DNA of 12,504 bases from Haplosporangium gracile (taxonomy: Eukaryota > Mortierellomycota > Mortierellomycetes > Mortierellales > Mortierellaceae): positions 17,986 to 30,489 of the forward strand of contig JAAAUF010000502.1 of NCBI GenBank assembly GCA_015499985.1, in the 5' to 3' direction. The position numbers and the translations under genes are program-made. The notes below the pieces were generated by a model. It searched no databases, had not been told where the DNA came from, and saw only the letters and a program-made list of their open reading frames with translations. Below, piece by piece: positions 1-8,538 of the stretch. Each line of letters begins with the position of its first letter. The stretch's first letter is position 1.

Positions 1-3000
1 AAAAAAAAAAAAAAAAAAAGGCGTACCTGTTTGTTGAGAAGTTTCATCTTTCGAGAAACATCGCCTCCATAACATTTGGCAGTAACATTCTTGCGCATTG
101 CGCTTAATCCCTCACGGGCAATAATCTTGTTCCCAACCGAGGCCTGGATCACAATCTCGAACAGCTGGCGAGAGAGGAGACCTTTGAGGCGTTTGACCCA
201 GTCCCGACCTACTAGCTCTGCCTGCGATCTGTGCAAAATGATTGAGAGCGCGTCCACAGGCTTTGAGTTGAGCACAATATTCATCTACATAGAGGAGTAT
301 GAATGAAAGGATTCGATGGCCGTTAGTGACTTTTTTGACTAGAGCATATCGACGAATGGCAGATGTGTGTCGTCCGACCCCTTGACCGTATCGACACAGT
401 TTTGAACAATACCTTAACGAGGTCTGCGTCGTCGTAACCGTCTTCTTCATAATCAAAGGACGCAAATCCACTTGACCGACCCTTCAAATCCTGATGAAAG
501 TCCGTCACCACTTCAGCCAAGGGTAATCTATACTTGAGCAGCACTCGGTTCTCGTCCAAGTATGTGTGTTCCAGTTGCACTCCTCTCCTCGACTAAAAAC
601 CATTATTGCAAAATCGAAAACAAGTCATATCAGCTCCTTATTTCCCTTGCACGTCATTCATCCATTCATAAGAAATATTGAGCAAAGAGCAGACTTACGC
701 CGCAAAGGACCATGATGTCGCCGAGATACTCTTTAGGGAAAATAATAGTCGACCGGACCATGGGTTCTTGGACACTTTTGACTTTTTGACTGATCTCGTC
801 CGTGTCTGGGAACTCTGTTGGGTTGCGGATCAATTTTTCAGATCCGTCACGGAACTCGACTCTGTAGGGCACAGTCGGTGCCGTAATGATAATATTCGCG
901 TCATATTCCTATTTCATTTCAAAATGCCTCGTCGTTAGCATTTGCTTGGTTGTACAAGGCATCTTTATCCTTCTGAGAAATAAAGTCAAAAAAGAAAAAA
1001 AAAAAACGCTTACCTGTTCGAGGCGCTGCCGGAAGACGTCCATATGCAGCGTCCCCAAGAACCCCAACCTCCACCCCTGACCCAAGGCAGTACTCGTCTC
1101 CTTCTGCACCAGCACTGAAGAATCACTCAACGTCAGTTTCGCAATACTATGATCCAATTTCTCAAAATCTGCAGTGTCGATTGGGAAAATACCCGCCCAG
1201 ACCATGGGTTTTGCAGGGATGAAACCAGGCATAGGGATGCCGATATGTTTGTGGTCAAAGAATGTGTCGCCGACATGAGATTCGCTGAGGGCCTTCATGT
1301 TTAGCACAAAGTAACCCACTTGACCAGCTTGTCTATTCGTTGATTAAGATGAGCACCGAGAAAATACGATTAGGATACTGTGGTATAGCTCAGCTCCCTT
1401 TTGCAGCTCAACATGCCGATACAAAAGAGGAGGGTTGACTTACAATGAGGCTGTGGGGGTTTGTTCTGGGTACATGATTCCTGTCTCCATGACCTCATAC
1501 TTTCTCTCCGAATGTGCCGACACGATCTTGTCTCCTAAAAATAACAAATGTCCAAGTAGGCAAAAAACATGCGTTAGCTTGTGCGCGTTGAAAATTGAAA
1601 CGCGACTGAGCTGGGAGTATGTCTTTTTTAGACATTACCTTTCTTGACGCGACCATCAATGACAGCCATGAGGCAGACTACACCGACATAGGTGTCATGC
1701 CAGGAGTCGAACAGCAATGCTTTGAAGGGCGCTTCAACATCTCCCGATGGCCTAGTACATACAAAATCGTTTACCTGCTGGTTAGAATATAACCTTGGTT
1801 GTCCACGTCCAGCTGCTGTCGCATTACAGAAAAAATATATGAAAACTTACGGCGGCACACTCTCGATAATAGTGGGCAGGATCTGATCGACATTGAGACT
1901 GGACTTTGCAGAGATTTTCAAACACTCTTCTGCGGGCATTTCAAATGCAACTTCGATCTGTGAAGCAACCCGCTCCGGCTCTGCAGATGGCAGGTCAATC
2001 TACTCGAACAAGCAAACGCGAACAAATAAAAGGATGAGACCGTGTTTTTATACGACCGAATCAAATTAATTAGCGATAGGGTTTTGTTGAGAATATCATA
2101 CGGTACCTTGTTGATGACGGGAAGGATTTTGATGTCTTGACCAAAGGCAAGGTAAAAGTTAGCGACGGTCTGTGCCTGGATTCCTTGTGCGGCGTCGACG
2201 AGCAGCAGTGTGCCCTGACAGGCGGCCAATGACCGGGACACCTCAAAGTTGAAGTCCATGTGTCCCTATTTCCCGACAGCATGTAACGATCAGAAAGGGT
2301 GGTGAGTGTATTTTCCTGCTTTTGTGATGATAATGATCCATAAATCTCTGATGTCTGAAGAGGAAAAGAGCCGAGTCCGTGTGTGTTCGCGTACCGGTGT
2401 ATCGATTAGGTTCAGCAGGTATTTTTTCCCCTTGTAGTCGTAAAACATCGATGCGCTCTATTAGTTTTGAATGAGGACGGATGCCAGAGATCCCAAGTCA
2501 GTGTAAAAAGCAGTACTGTGTGAGAGGTCCATGCTGTCAAGTGATCCGCGTAGTTAAGGGATAGTCCTGTCCGATGTACCTGTGCCTTGACTGTGATGCC
2601 GCGTTCACGCTCGACTCTGAGTTTGTCCAGTACTTGCTTGTTATCCTTTCGCTTTGTAATCGTTTGTGCCAGTTCTAGTAATCTATGACAATACAACCAT
2701 CCATGCGCGTTAATGAAATGTGTTGTAATTTGATCCAAAGAATTTTCTTCCTATCAACTTGCAAGACATCATGCCTGTACAACGCATACCTATCTGCCAA
2801 GGTACTCTTTCCGTGATCTAATGGGTCAATTCAACAACGGTGGTAGCCAATGTTGATCGAGTGGTCAGTCAAAAAATGCACGAGTGAACTATCTCAAGCA
2901 CCGAAGTCCACCTTAATCCAGTATATATGTCGGAAGTGGGTCAGATCCTGTTCATCCTTACCGACGTGAGCAATGATACTGAAGTTCCTGATCTGATCTG

Positions 3001-3348
3001 TCTTGAATGCCTCCATCTCCATAGATCCGATTGAATTCGGCTGCATCTATTATTTCCGAGTTCAAGGGAAAGAAAAAGCAAAAGGCAGATCTTCCTGGTC
3101 AGTCCGCCTTACTTGGTACTAAATGAGAACAAAGACTCTTGGATAGCAGTATAGAATAAATTGAATATTGAAAAAAAAAGTACCCTGTATCCATGACCAA
3201 TATCCTTTGTAGGTTCCGTAGTTGAGGAGGTGTACGTCCGCCTATGACCGGGCCAGGAGACTTCTCTTGTGACCCTCCTCGTGCAGCTCGTTGTTGTTAC
3301 TGGTCTGATCAGGGTGAGTGATCTACTATGACTGATGCAAGGACGCAT
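1..3348 (-). CDS. GUF1: GUF1, mitochondrial translation factor EF4/LepA-type GTPase (3' end outside window)
   Basis: LepA-family GTPase that acts on mitochondrial ribosomes at the matrix side of the inner membrane and supports translation under stress. Exons inferred by joining GT..AG introns: 3348-3184, 3046-2962, 2817-2790, 2682-2580, 2457-2395, 2265-2107, 1999-1851, 1751-1639, 1534-1444, 1332-1014, 908-699, 592-413, 284-27. All phases agree and give 641 residues; the yeast protein is about 645, so only a short C-terminus is missing. GTPase motifs: G1 AHVDHGKS (81-88), G2 RGIT (120-123), G3 DTPGH (146-150), G4 NKID (200-203), G5 SAKS (231-234). The last visible exon carries the LepA-specific stretch [16 protein letters not shown]. 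The ATG at 3348 was chosen because it has A at -3 and opens a basic, Ser/Thr-rich presequence; an in-frame ATG at 3387 is possible. Intron positions are read by eye; family identity is very secure. Confidence 0.96.
3184..3348 (-). other. GUF1: GUF1 first exon: mitochondrial targeting presequence
   Basis: The first 55 residues are rich in Arg, Ser and Thr and poor in acidic residues, as in matrix presequences. An RRTY-TSS stretch near residues 37-43 resembles an R-x-Y/S-type processing-peptidase cleavage site. The exon ends AGG|GTACTT and joins in phase 0 to an acceptor TAG at 3049-3047. The next exon starts with a short linker before [10 protein letters not shown], the conserved start of the GTPase domain. 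The N-terminal exon has no conserved sequence to confirm it, so it is less certain than the rest of the gene. Confidence 0.65.
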
Positions 3349-3725
3349 CCTGCCGACGCCCTCCAACAGTGTTGTGGAGAGATTCATTCCTGTCTGTGTG
3401 AGTGTCCGTTGATCCGAATGCTGATCTCGAAAGTTGAATGAAAGAGAGCAAGCGAAAGAATGTCTATGTAGCACTTTGTTTCGGAGGGACAGGGGAAGTG
3501 AGCAAAAAGAAAGTAAAAAAAAAAAGGTGACTTGTTATCGATCAGTGTGTCAGTGTAGTACAGACTCCGAATTTTCTTTATTTTCTAGGATCTCACCTCA
3601 GGTACAGTCAACGTGAAAAGAAAGTGGCTAGGAAGCACGAAAGTCTCGATTTTGCTTGGTCAAACTATGGTGTTCAACGGTGGGAGGAAAAAACAAAAAG
3701 AAATAGAATCTTGCTACTCCTTCGC
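3349..3725. other. Intergenic region, 5' flank of GUF1
   Basis: This stretch lies between the GUF1 start and the end of the F-box pseudogene and presumably holds the GUF1 promoter and 5' UTR. On the GUF1 strand it carries a T11 tract (3525-3515) about 170 nt upstream of the chosen start. I see no TATA box, no RNA gene and no credible coding frame. The GUF1 reading frame stays open back to 3474, but only through a GTG, and it has an additional ATG at 3387. Confidence 0.5.
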
Positions 3726-5023
3726 TCACTCGCTCATTTGGACAGCTCCACGCGCCACGGCGGCCTCCTTCACAACAACGACCGTCTCTACACCCAACAG
3801 CTTCTCCATCATCCTCCAAACCACCTCGGGAGGTCACTCCGGATCTTGTGGGTTCAATAGAGTCGATTCGTCCATGCCATCCCTGACACGTCTCCACGCC
3901 CAATTACTCAATGCTTGCATTCTTCTGTCATCCTCTTTTTCTTCCTCCTTTAGGGCCACCAACCTTACTTTCAGTGCTTCGACAGCCATTCTTGCACTCC
4001 CCGGTGTCACACGAGTTCCATCTGCTGGGACTAACAGGAACAAACGTACCCTTATCGTGCTTGGGTAGGGTTGGGCGCAGCCAGCATATCAATGCATCCA
4101 ATCCATTAGCTCAAACTCCGCAACCACAGTCTTGAGACTACTCAGTTCACCCTCAACAAACACTCTATAAGCCGCCACATCCTCTCCAAACTTCCTCGGA
4201 ATCCGTTGGTTGTAAAAGACCAACGAACGTACGGTGATATGTGGAATTTCCATCTCCCGATCGAAACCCTGGCCCATAAAAGCGATAATGAGAAGCCCGC
4301 ACTGGTGTACCCTATGAGAGGTATAGCCGTCGACGTTGATTAACCCCTTGGCAGTTGTAGGACCAATGTTGCCACCGTGAACTTGTCAAGATAGATGGAC
4401 GATGTTTTCCACTAAAAAAGCGCGAGAAGAACCCTTTTGTCGTGTGGAGCAGTCATAGGTATACTTGGGGAGTATCCGGAGTTGAGCCCCTATAAGACGG
4501 TATGTGCGTGCGGCAATTGACTTTTCCACCCGCGGTTGGATCTGGTAGTTCTAAAAGTTGATATCGGTCTTGCAAGATGGCGTGGGTTGTGGGTATTCAC
4601 GGACTGTGTCGTGTCTTCATAAAAGACACTTCCATGCCAATGAAGGGTGTTCGCTGTGGGCTTGGTTGAGATGGAAAGGCACTGCGTTTTAGGGTGACCG
4701 GTCTTGACGGACAGGCATTCAAGCTATGCTCAGACAAACTCTCTGCAAACGTCCTGGCTGTTTGCAAATAGTCCTGACAGTTGGCCTTATCGTCTGTGTA
4801 TCGTTCGTGTCGAAACCTTCGTGCTGAGGAGTGAGGTTGCCTGTGATGTAGATTGTCTTCTAGGCAGGATGGAAGGAATGAGGGACCTCTAGGAGCGGCA
4901 GACACACGCAGCAATCATCATCTTGAACGGGAATAGGTACGATAGGTACAAGAAGTAAGGTTCCGTTGGAAGGGTTGCGTGCTGTGTGGAGATACTGAAA
5001 TGGGGCGCCTTGGCTTGGTTCAT
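3726..5023 (-). pseudogene. Decayed tandem duplicate of the neighbouring F-box protein gene
   Basis: Translation in pieces aligns along nearly all of the intact F-box protein encoded at 5586-7124. The F-box segment is visible (LPTEPYFLYLSYLFPF against LPTELWSLILSYLYPS, then VCRS-stop-RSLI against VCRAWRSLI). A TAG at 4891-4889 replaces Trp133. About 30 nt later a 1-nt deletion shifts the frame; the middle part aligns only in shifted frames. From about 4580 to 3726 one frame follows the intact protein without frameshift but with four stops: 4553-4551 (TAG), 4388-4386 (TGA), 4091-4089 (TGA), 3836-3834 (TGA). Conserved runs include FELMDWMH, MQALSNWAW, ESTLLNPQDP and PPEVVWRMME. The ATG at 5023 lies only 18 residues before the F-box, so the Gln-rich N-terminus of the intact gene is not represented. 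At least two of the Cys4 cysteines are Ser here. It cannot encode a full-length protein. Confidence 0.93.
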
Positions 5024-5266
5024 GATTTAATGGGGTGAGATGAATGGAAGAGGAGAAGAAAGTAAAATAGTGAAAGAAGCTGTTTTTTGAAAGAATGATG
5101 GATAAAGAAGCGAGAAGCGTCATTCCACTATTTGTAAACTGAAATCCACATGAAGAACTTCTTGTTCACCACCGATGATGCACACTGCAACAGACTGGAT
5201 TATTATCTATCGCTTTCTATCCATCTTCATAGATATGGCTCAACTAGAAACCTTTGTAAACACTTG

Positions 5267-5274
5267 TATATATA
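5267..5274 (-). promoter_or_regulatory. TATA-like element, possible relic promoter of the pseudogene
   Basis: TATATATA lies about 245 nt upstream of the pseudogene ATG. The intact paralogue has a similar element about 150 nt upstream of its start, so this may be the remains of the duplicated promoter. The motif is palindromic and common in AT-rich spacers, so support is weak. Confidence 0.3.
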
Positions 5275-5546
5275 GCTGTATCATAGAAACAAAGAACCTT
5301 CTTGATTGCCCTACTCGTTCCCCCCGCTTCCGTATCCATTCCCGCTAATTACACATCTCACATATTGCACATACGCCTTTGGGACTGAACAAAAATAGAG
5401 GCTGCACTTGACTGTCTGTTTATTTTCTTTGGAGGAAAAGTAGATTCTCTATACTCTTTATTACCCACAGCGACTCGACAAAGAACCAGCATGCAATGTC
5501 ATCGAACGGAAAAGAGTTTATAAAAGATAACAAAGTCTCACACTGT

Positions 5547-5552
5547 TTTATT
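5547..5552 (-). terminator. Polyadenylation-type signal AATAAA of the F-box gene
   Basis: On the minus strand AATAAA begins about 33 nt after the F-box stop codon (TAG at 5588-5586). Position and strand fit a 3' end-processing signal for that gene. No cleavage site can be read from sequence alone. Confidence 0.55.
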
Positions 5553-5585
5553 CAACGGCTAGTTTACTTCACCTTATTCTTCCTC

Positions 5586-7124
5586 CTACGCGTCAGTTGG
5601 TCCACGCGCCTCTGCCTCTTGCTTAATAGAATGAACGGTCTCTGCACCCATTAAGCTCTCCATCATCCTCCAAACTACCTCAGGCGGCCAATCCGGATCG
5701 TGCGGGGTCAGTAGAGTCGACTCTTCTAAGACGCCTCTGACACGCCCCCATGTCCAACGGCTCAAAGCTTGCATTCGTTTTTCGTCTTCCTTTCGCTCCT
5801 CTTCCGTGGACATAAGCGTTAACTCCATTGTCTCGACAGCTATCTGCGCCATTTCCAACGTGACAGGAGTTCCATCAAAAGGTATCAATTGAGAGAGGCG
5901 AATCTTCTCTTTGCTTGGGTAGGGATGGGCCCAGTCGGCACACCGGTGCAGCCAGTCCACTAGCTCGAACTCGTCGATTACAGTCCTGATACAACTCAGG
6001 TCTGTTTCGACGTACATCTTGAAGATTGCCACGCTCTCGCCAAGGTCCGTGGGAATGCGGTGCTTGTAGGCAACGAGTGCTCGCGCAGCAAGAAGACGAA
6101 TGTCACTCATTGCCCAATCTGCCGTATAAATAGGTTCGGCAACTACAAGACCACAGTTATGCATCTCACGCGCCGTATTGCCAGGGTTGATGTGCTTCCT
6201 TAATGCTGCAACTCCGATGTCGCCACCGTGAATTTGACGTGACAAACGAACAACGTCCTCTGCCAGAAAGGTGCGTGGAGAGCCTTGTTTTGTGAAGTCG
6301 TAGCCGTCGCCATTGCATAATGTTCTGATTTGAGGCCCCTTTAGACGGTAGTTGTGCAGGGCAACAGATGTCTCGATTCTTGGCTGGATAAGGTAATCCT
6401 CGAACTCGAACGCTGCCCTGAATGATGGCATGGGTTGTGGGTATCGACGGCCCATGTCAACTCGACATGGGCGACACATCCAAACAAGGTCTCCAGAAGT
6501 ATTTGCTGGGATAGGAAGGGATCTGAGGCGCCATGCTAGGTTGTCAGCCGGGCAGCCTTTGAAACATCGTTCACATACTTGCCTCGCGCTCGTCCAAACC
6601 GTCTTGAAGTGCAAGAATCCTGAACGGCTACCCTCCAAATTAACAGCAGCTCCTATGGGCAGCAAAGGTAGGTTGGCCGTGGTACAGATGATGTTCCAGA
6701 CGGAATGGGAAAAGATCAAGGACCTCCAAGCACGGCAAACACGAGAGACTACGATCATCTCGGACGGGTAGAGGTACGACAGAATCAAGGACCAGAGTTC
6801 AGTCGGCAGACCGCGGGCAGGGAAGGTGGGGTTGTCGTAGTGGTGCAAGAGATGTGGAGGAGCCAGTTCGGGTGGTGGGCATTGCTGTCGTTGTAGTTGT
6901 AGTTTTAATTGCAGTAGTTGTTGTAGTTGTTGTAGTTGTTGTTGTCGTTCGACTAGAGATTCTTGTGGTTGGTGCGGAAATTGTACCTGGATTTGAGTGA
7001 AAAGTACTTCATGATACAGTTCTTGTATTGATAGTTGTTCTGATTGCTGTTGTTGAGTGGATAGGGGAGTGGTGATGTTGGTGAGAGTGGAAGTAGTGGG
7101 CTCTTCCTCTGGATTGTTGCTCAT
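5586..7124 (-). CDS. F-box protein with Gln/Leu-rich N-terminus and Cys4 cluster
   Basis: Single uninterrupted frame of 512 residues, start context AAG-ATG with A at -3. F-box proteins usually bind Skp1 through the F-box and bring substrates to SCF ubiquitin ligases; the substrate is unknown. Domains seen: Gln/Leu-rich stretch about 22-81 (possible helix or coiled coil); F-box about 105-147 (LPTELWSLILSYLYPSEM, then VCRAWRSLIF); four cysteines spaced C184-x2-C187...C217-x2-C220, suggesting a small zinc-binding module; a C-terminal region about 230-512 that I do not recognise, with no LRR, WD40 or Kelch pattern. It is intronless, unlike its intron-rich neighbours. A degraded tandem copy lies 562 nt downstream on the same strand. 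A TATA-like element lies about 150 nt upstream and AATAAA follows the stop. F-box assignment is by pattern and good; Skp1 binding is inferred from the family. Confidence 0.9.
   Translation of the reverse strand: MSNNPEEEPTTSTLTNITTPLSTQQQQSEQLSIQELYHEVLFTQIQVQFPHQPQESLVERQQQLQQLQQLLQLKLQLQRQQCPPPELAPPHLLHHYDNPTFPARGLPTELWSLILSYLYPSEMIVVSRVCRAWRSLIFSHSVWNIICTTANLPLLPIGAAVNLEGSRSGFLHFKTVWTSARQVCERCFKGCPADNLAWRLRSLPIPANTSGDLVWMCRPCRVDMGRRYPQPMPSFRAAFEFEDYLIQPRIETSVALHNYRLKGPQIRTLCNGDGYDFTKQGSPRTFLAEDVVRLSRQIHGGDIGVAALRKHINPGNTAREMHNCGLVVAEPIYTADWAMSDIRLLAARALVAYKHRIPTDLGESVAIFKMYVETDLSCIRTVIDEFELVDWLHRCADWAHPYPSKEKIRLSQLIPFDGTPVTLEMAQIAVETMELTLMSTEEERKEDEKRMQALSRWTWGRVRGVLEESTLLTPHDPDWPPEVVWRMMESLMGAETVHSIKQEAEARGPTDA
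6882..6944 (-). repeat. CAA/CTA-rich low-complexity repeat encoding Gln/Leu tract
   Basis: Codons for residues 61-81 of the F-box protein are imperfect repeats of CAACAACTA type, giving QQQLQQLQQLLQLKLQLQRQQ. Such tracts expand and contract by replication slippage. The pseudogene copy has no counterpart, so the tract was gained by one copy or lost by the other. Confidence 0.8.
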
Positions 7125-7274
7125 CTTTCCTTGAATTCGTATATTGTTCTGACTGTTGATGTGTAGAGCGTGTTTTCTTTAGGCGGCGTATTTGTGTTGG
7201 AGTAGAAGAGAGATAGGAGCGATTAGAAAGAACGTAAGGAAGCGAGAGAGAGAGAATAATGAAATATGGGTGAA

Positions 7275-7280
7275 TATATA
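7275..7280 (-). promoter_or_regulatory. TATA-like element of the F-box gene
   Basis: TATATA sits about 150 nt upstream of the F-box ATG. On the gene strand it is followed by a CT-rich stretch (TCTCTCTCTCTCGC), a common pattern around fungal transcription starts. Inferred from position only. Confidence 0.45.
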
Positions 7281-8185
7281 GAGAAAAGACGACCACACAG
7301 TAATTCAGGCACCACACTGATATCATCAGCCATCGTCATTCCCACCACCGTCTTTTTGGTGACAAACAGAGAAGTGGACTTGGAGCGACAAAAGTGAAGG
7401 GACAACGAGCAACGAAGCAGCAACAGACAAGGAGCCTTCAAAAAATCATAATCAGCTCTTCTTTTTTTCTTTCTCTTTGACATGTCCCTACTGCAAGTAT
7501 TTTGTGGCAGGTCAGTGACGATGGACGGAGAGTGACCATGTGGAGAACAAAGACACAAAAAGAAAGAGTTACCGTGTGCATGTTTGATTTTTGAGCGTAG
7601 GCAGCGAGTGAGCGCGCGCGTGGCACCGAGACATTTGATACTTTGCATCGCATGAGGGCGAGTAGGGCATTGATCTTTTTTTATTTCCGAGCATGTTTGT
7701 AACCCCACGCCCGCAGAGTCATGTTCATGGGAATGTATGTATTGATTTTCTTCTTGTTCATAAACCGAGGCATGCCTTCGCAGGGGAAAAGAAAAAGAAG
7801 GGGAAAAAGGTAACTTCCCTTGATTCACTAGACCCATGCCTTGACAGCACAGAGAAGGAGAAGGAGCAACATAGAGTTATCTTCGCGTTCAACTCTGTTC
7901 ACAATGTTGTCTGGGCCAATTCTTTCTCGATTTCAAAAAGTGATGGTCGAGGCAATAGTAATAATGAGGAAATACACCCTTGTGCACAAGAGGCATAAGG
8001 GGCGTTGGGCCGGTTTGTTTTGTTTTTGTTTGTTTGAGTACGTACTGTTGATGCCTTTCCCCTCTCTCTCGTCTGCACTAGCCTAGGCTTGGATGCTAGT
8101 TCGATTCAACCAGCTGCAGTGCAGGGACTGGCTTTTCTTCTTTCTCCCTTTTCCTCCCCTCCGCGCTCCCTCGTTGACTCGCTCA

Positions 8186-8191
8186 TATAAA
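8186..8191 (+). promoter_or_regulatory. TATA box candidate of the importin-alpha-like gene
   Basis: A consensus TATAAA lies about 348 nt upstream of the ATG at 8539 and is directly followed by a long pyrimidine-rich tract. This would imply a 5' UTR of roughly 300 nt, or a 5' UTR intron. Position-based inference. Confidence 0.4.
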
Positions 8192-8290
8192 CTTTTTTTT
8201 TCTTTCCCTTTTTTCCCTTTTTTCCCTTTTTACACGCCCACCCTTTCTTCCTTTTTTTTTTTTTGCTTCTTCCTCTTTTCTCTCTCACCC
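8192..8290 (+). repeat. Pyrimidine-rich tract with three 9-nt CCCTTTTTT units
   Basis: Almost uninterrupted C/T sequence on the importin-alpha-like coding strand. It includes three tandem copies of CCCTTTTTT starting at 8206, 8215 and 8224, and a T13 run near 8252-8264. Pyrimidine tracts are common in fungal core promoters and 5' UTRs and may disfavour nucleosomes; function here is inferred. Confidence 0.6.
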
Positions 8291-8538
8291 AGCACGCTCA
8301 ACGGAACAGGAACAGCCAGGACACACACTGGCAATAGCAGCAACGACAGACGAGGCGGGGACATCAGGACAAAGCAAAATCAACAAAACAGACTCTTTTC
8401 ACTCCACACTTCCAACAACCTCCTCTCCATTGCATACACGAAGTAGTTGTCGCTGGTACGATCGATCAACGCTCTCTCGCTCTCGCTTCATCACATCTCA
8501 CCCCACCCTCATATTTCAAACTGAACCCTGAAAGAGAT

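Larger units (their letters stand above)
5024..5585. other. Intergenic region between pseudogene and F-box gene
   Basis: This region holds the former 5' flank of the pseudogene and the 3' flank of the intact F-box gene. I see a TATATATA run, a polyadenylation-type hexamer next to the F-box stop codon, and AT-rich sequence. No open frame here resembles a known protein, and no RNA gene or mobile element was recognised. Confidence 0.6.
7125..8538. other. Divergent intergenic region between F-box and importin-alpha-like genes
   Basis: This 1.4 kb spacer separates two divergently transcribed genes and presumably holds both promoters and 5' UTRs. It contains a TATA-like element for each direction and a pyrimidine-rich, low-complexity block near 8190-8290. 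The longest open frame, 7223-7837 on the minus strand (204 codons), has no recognisable domain and runs across the F-box TATA element, so I do not call it a gene. No tRNA, repeat family or transposon was recognised. Confidence 0.6.

Noticed and set aside
1..19. Poly-A run at the window start as a retrotransposon tail or poly-A tail
   Set aside because: It lies just inside a GUF1 intron after a good donor (GTACGCC on the minus strand), so a homopolymer in an intron is the simpler reading.
3349..3474. GUF1 start moved upstream to 3474
   Set aside because: The frame is open to 3474, but the codon there is GTG, not ATG. In-frame ATGs are at 3387 and 3348; the latter has A at -3 and opens a presequence with few acidic residues.
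3834..4388. TGA stops in the pseudogene read as recoded sense codons
   Set aside because: Neither the intact paralogue, GUF1 nor the importin-alpha-like gene uses in-frame TGA, and the copy also has TAG stops and frameshifts.
4597..5123. Small minus-strand open frames (for example 4914-4597 and 5123-4860) as separate genes
   Set aside because: They are frameshifted pieces of, or other frames across, the F-box pseudogene.
7223..7837. 204-codon minus-strand open frame in the divergent spacer
   Set aside because: No recognisable domain, unusual composition (runs of Ser, Leu, Arg and Lys), and it runs through the F-box TATA element.
8099..8107. tRNA B-box-like GTTCGATTC
   Set aside because: The flanking bases do not form a T-stem and no A-box or acceptor stem could be placed around it.
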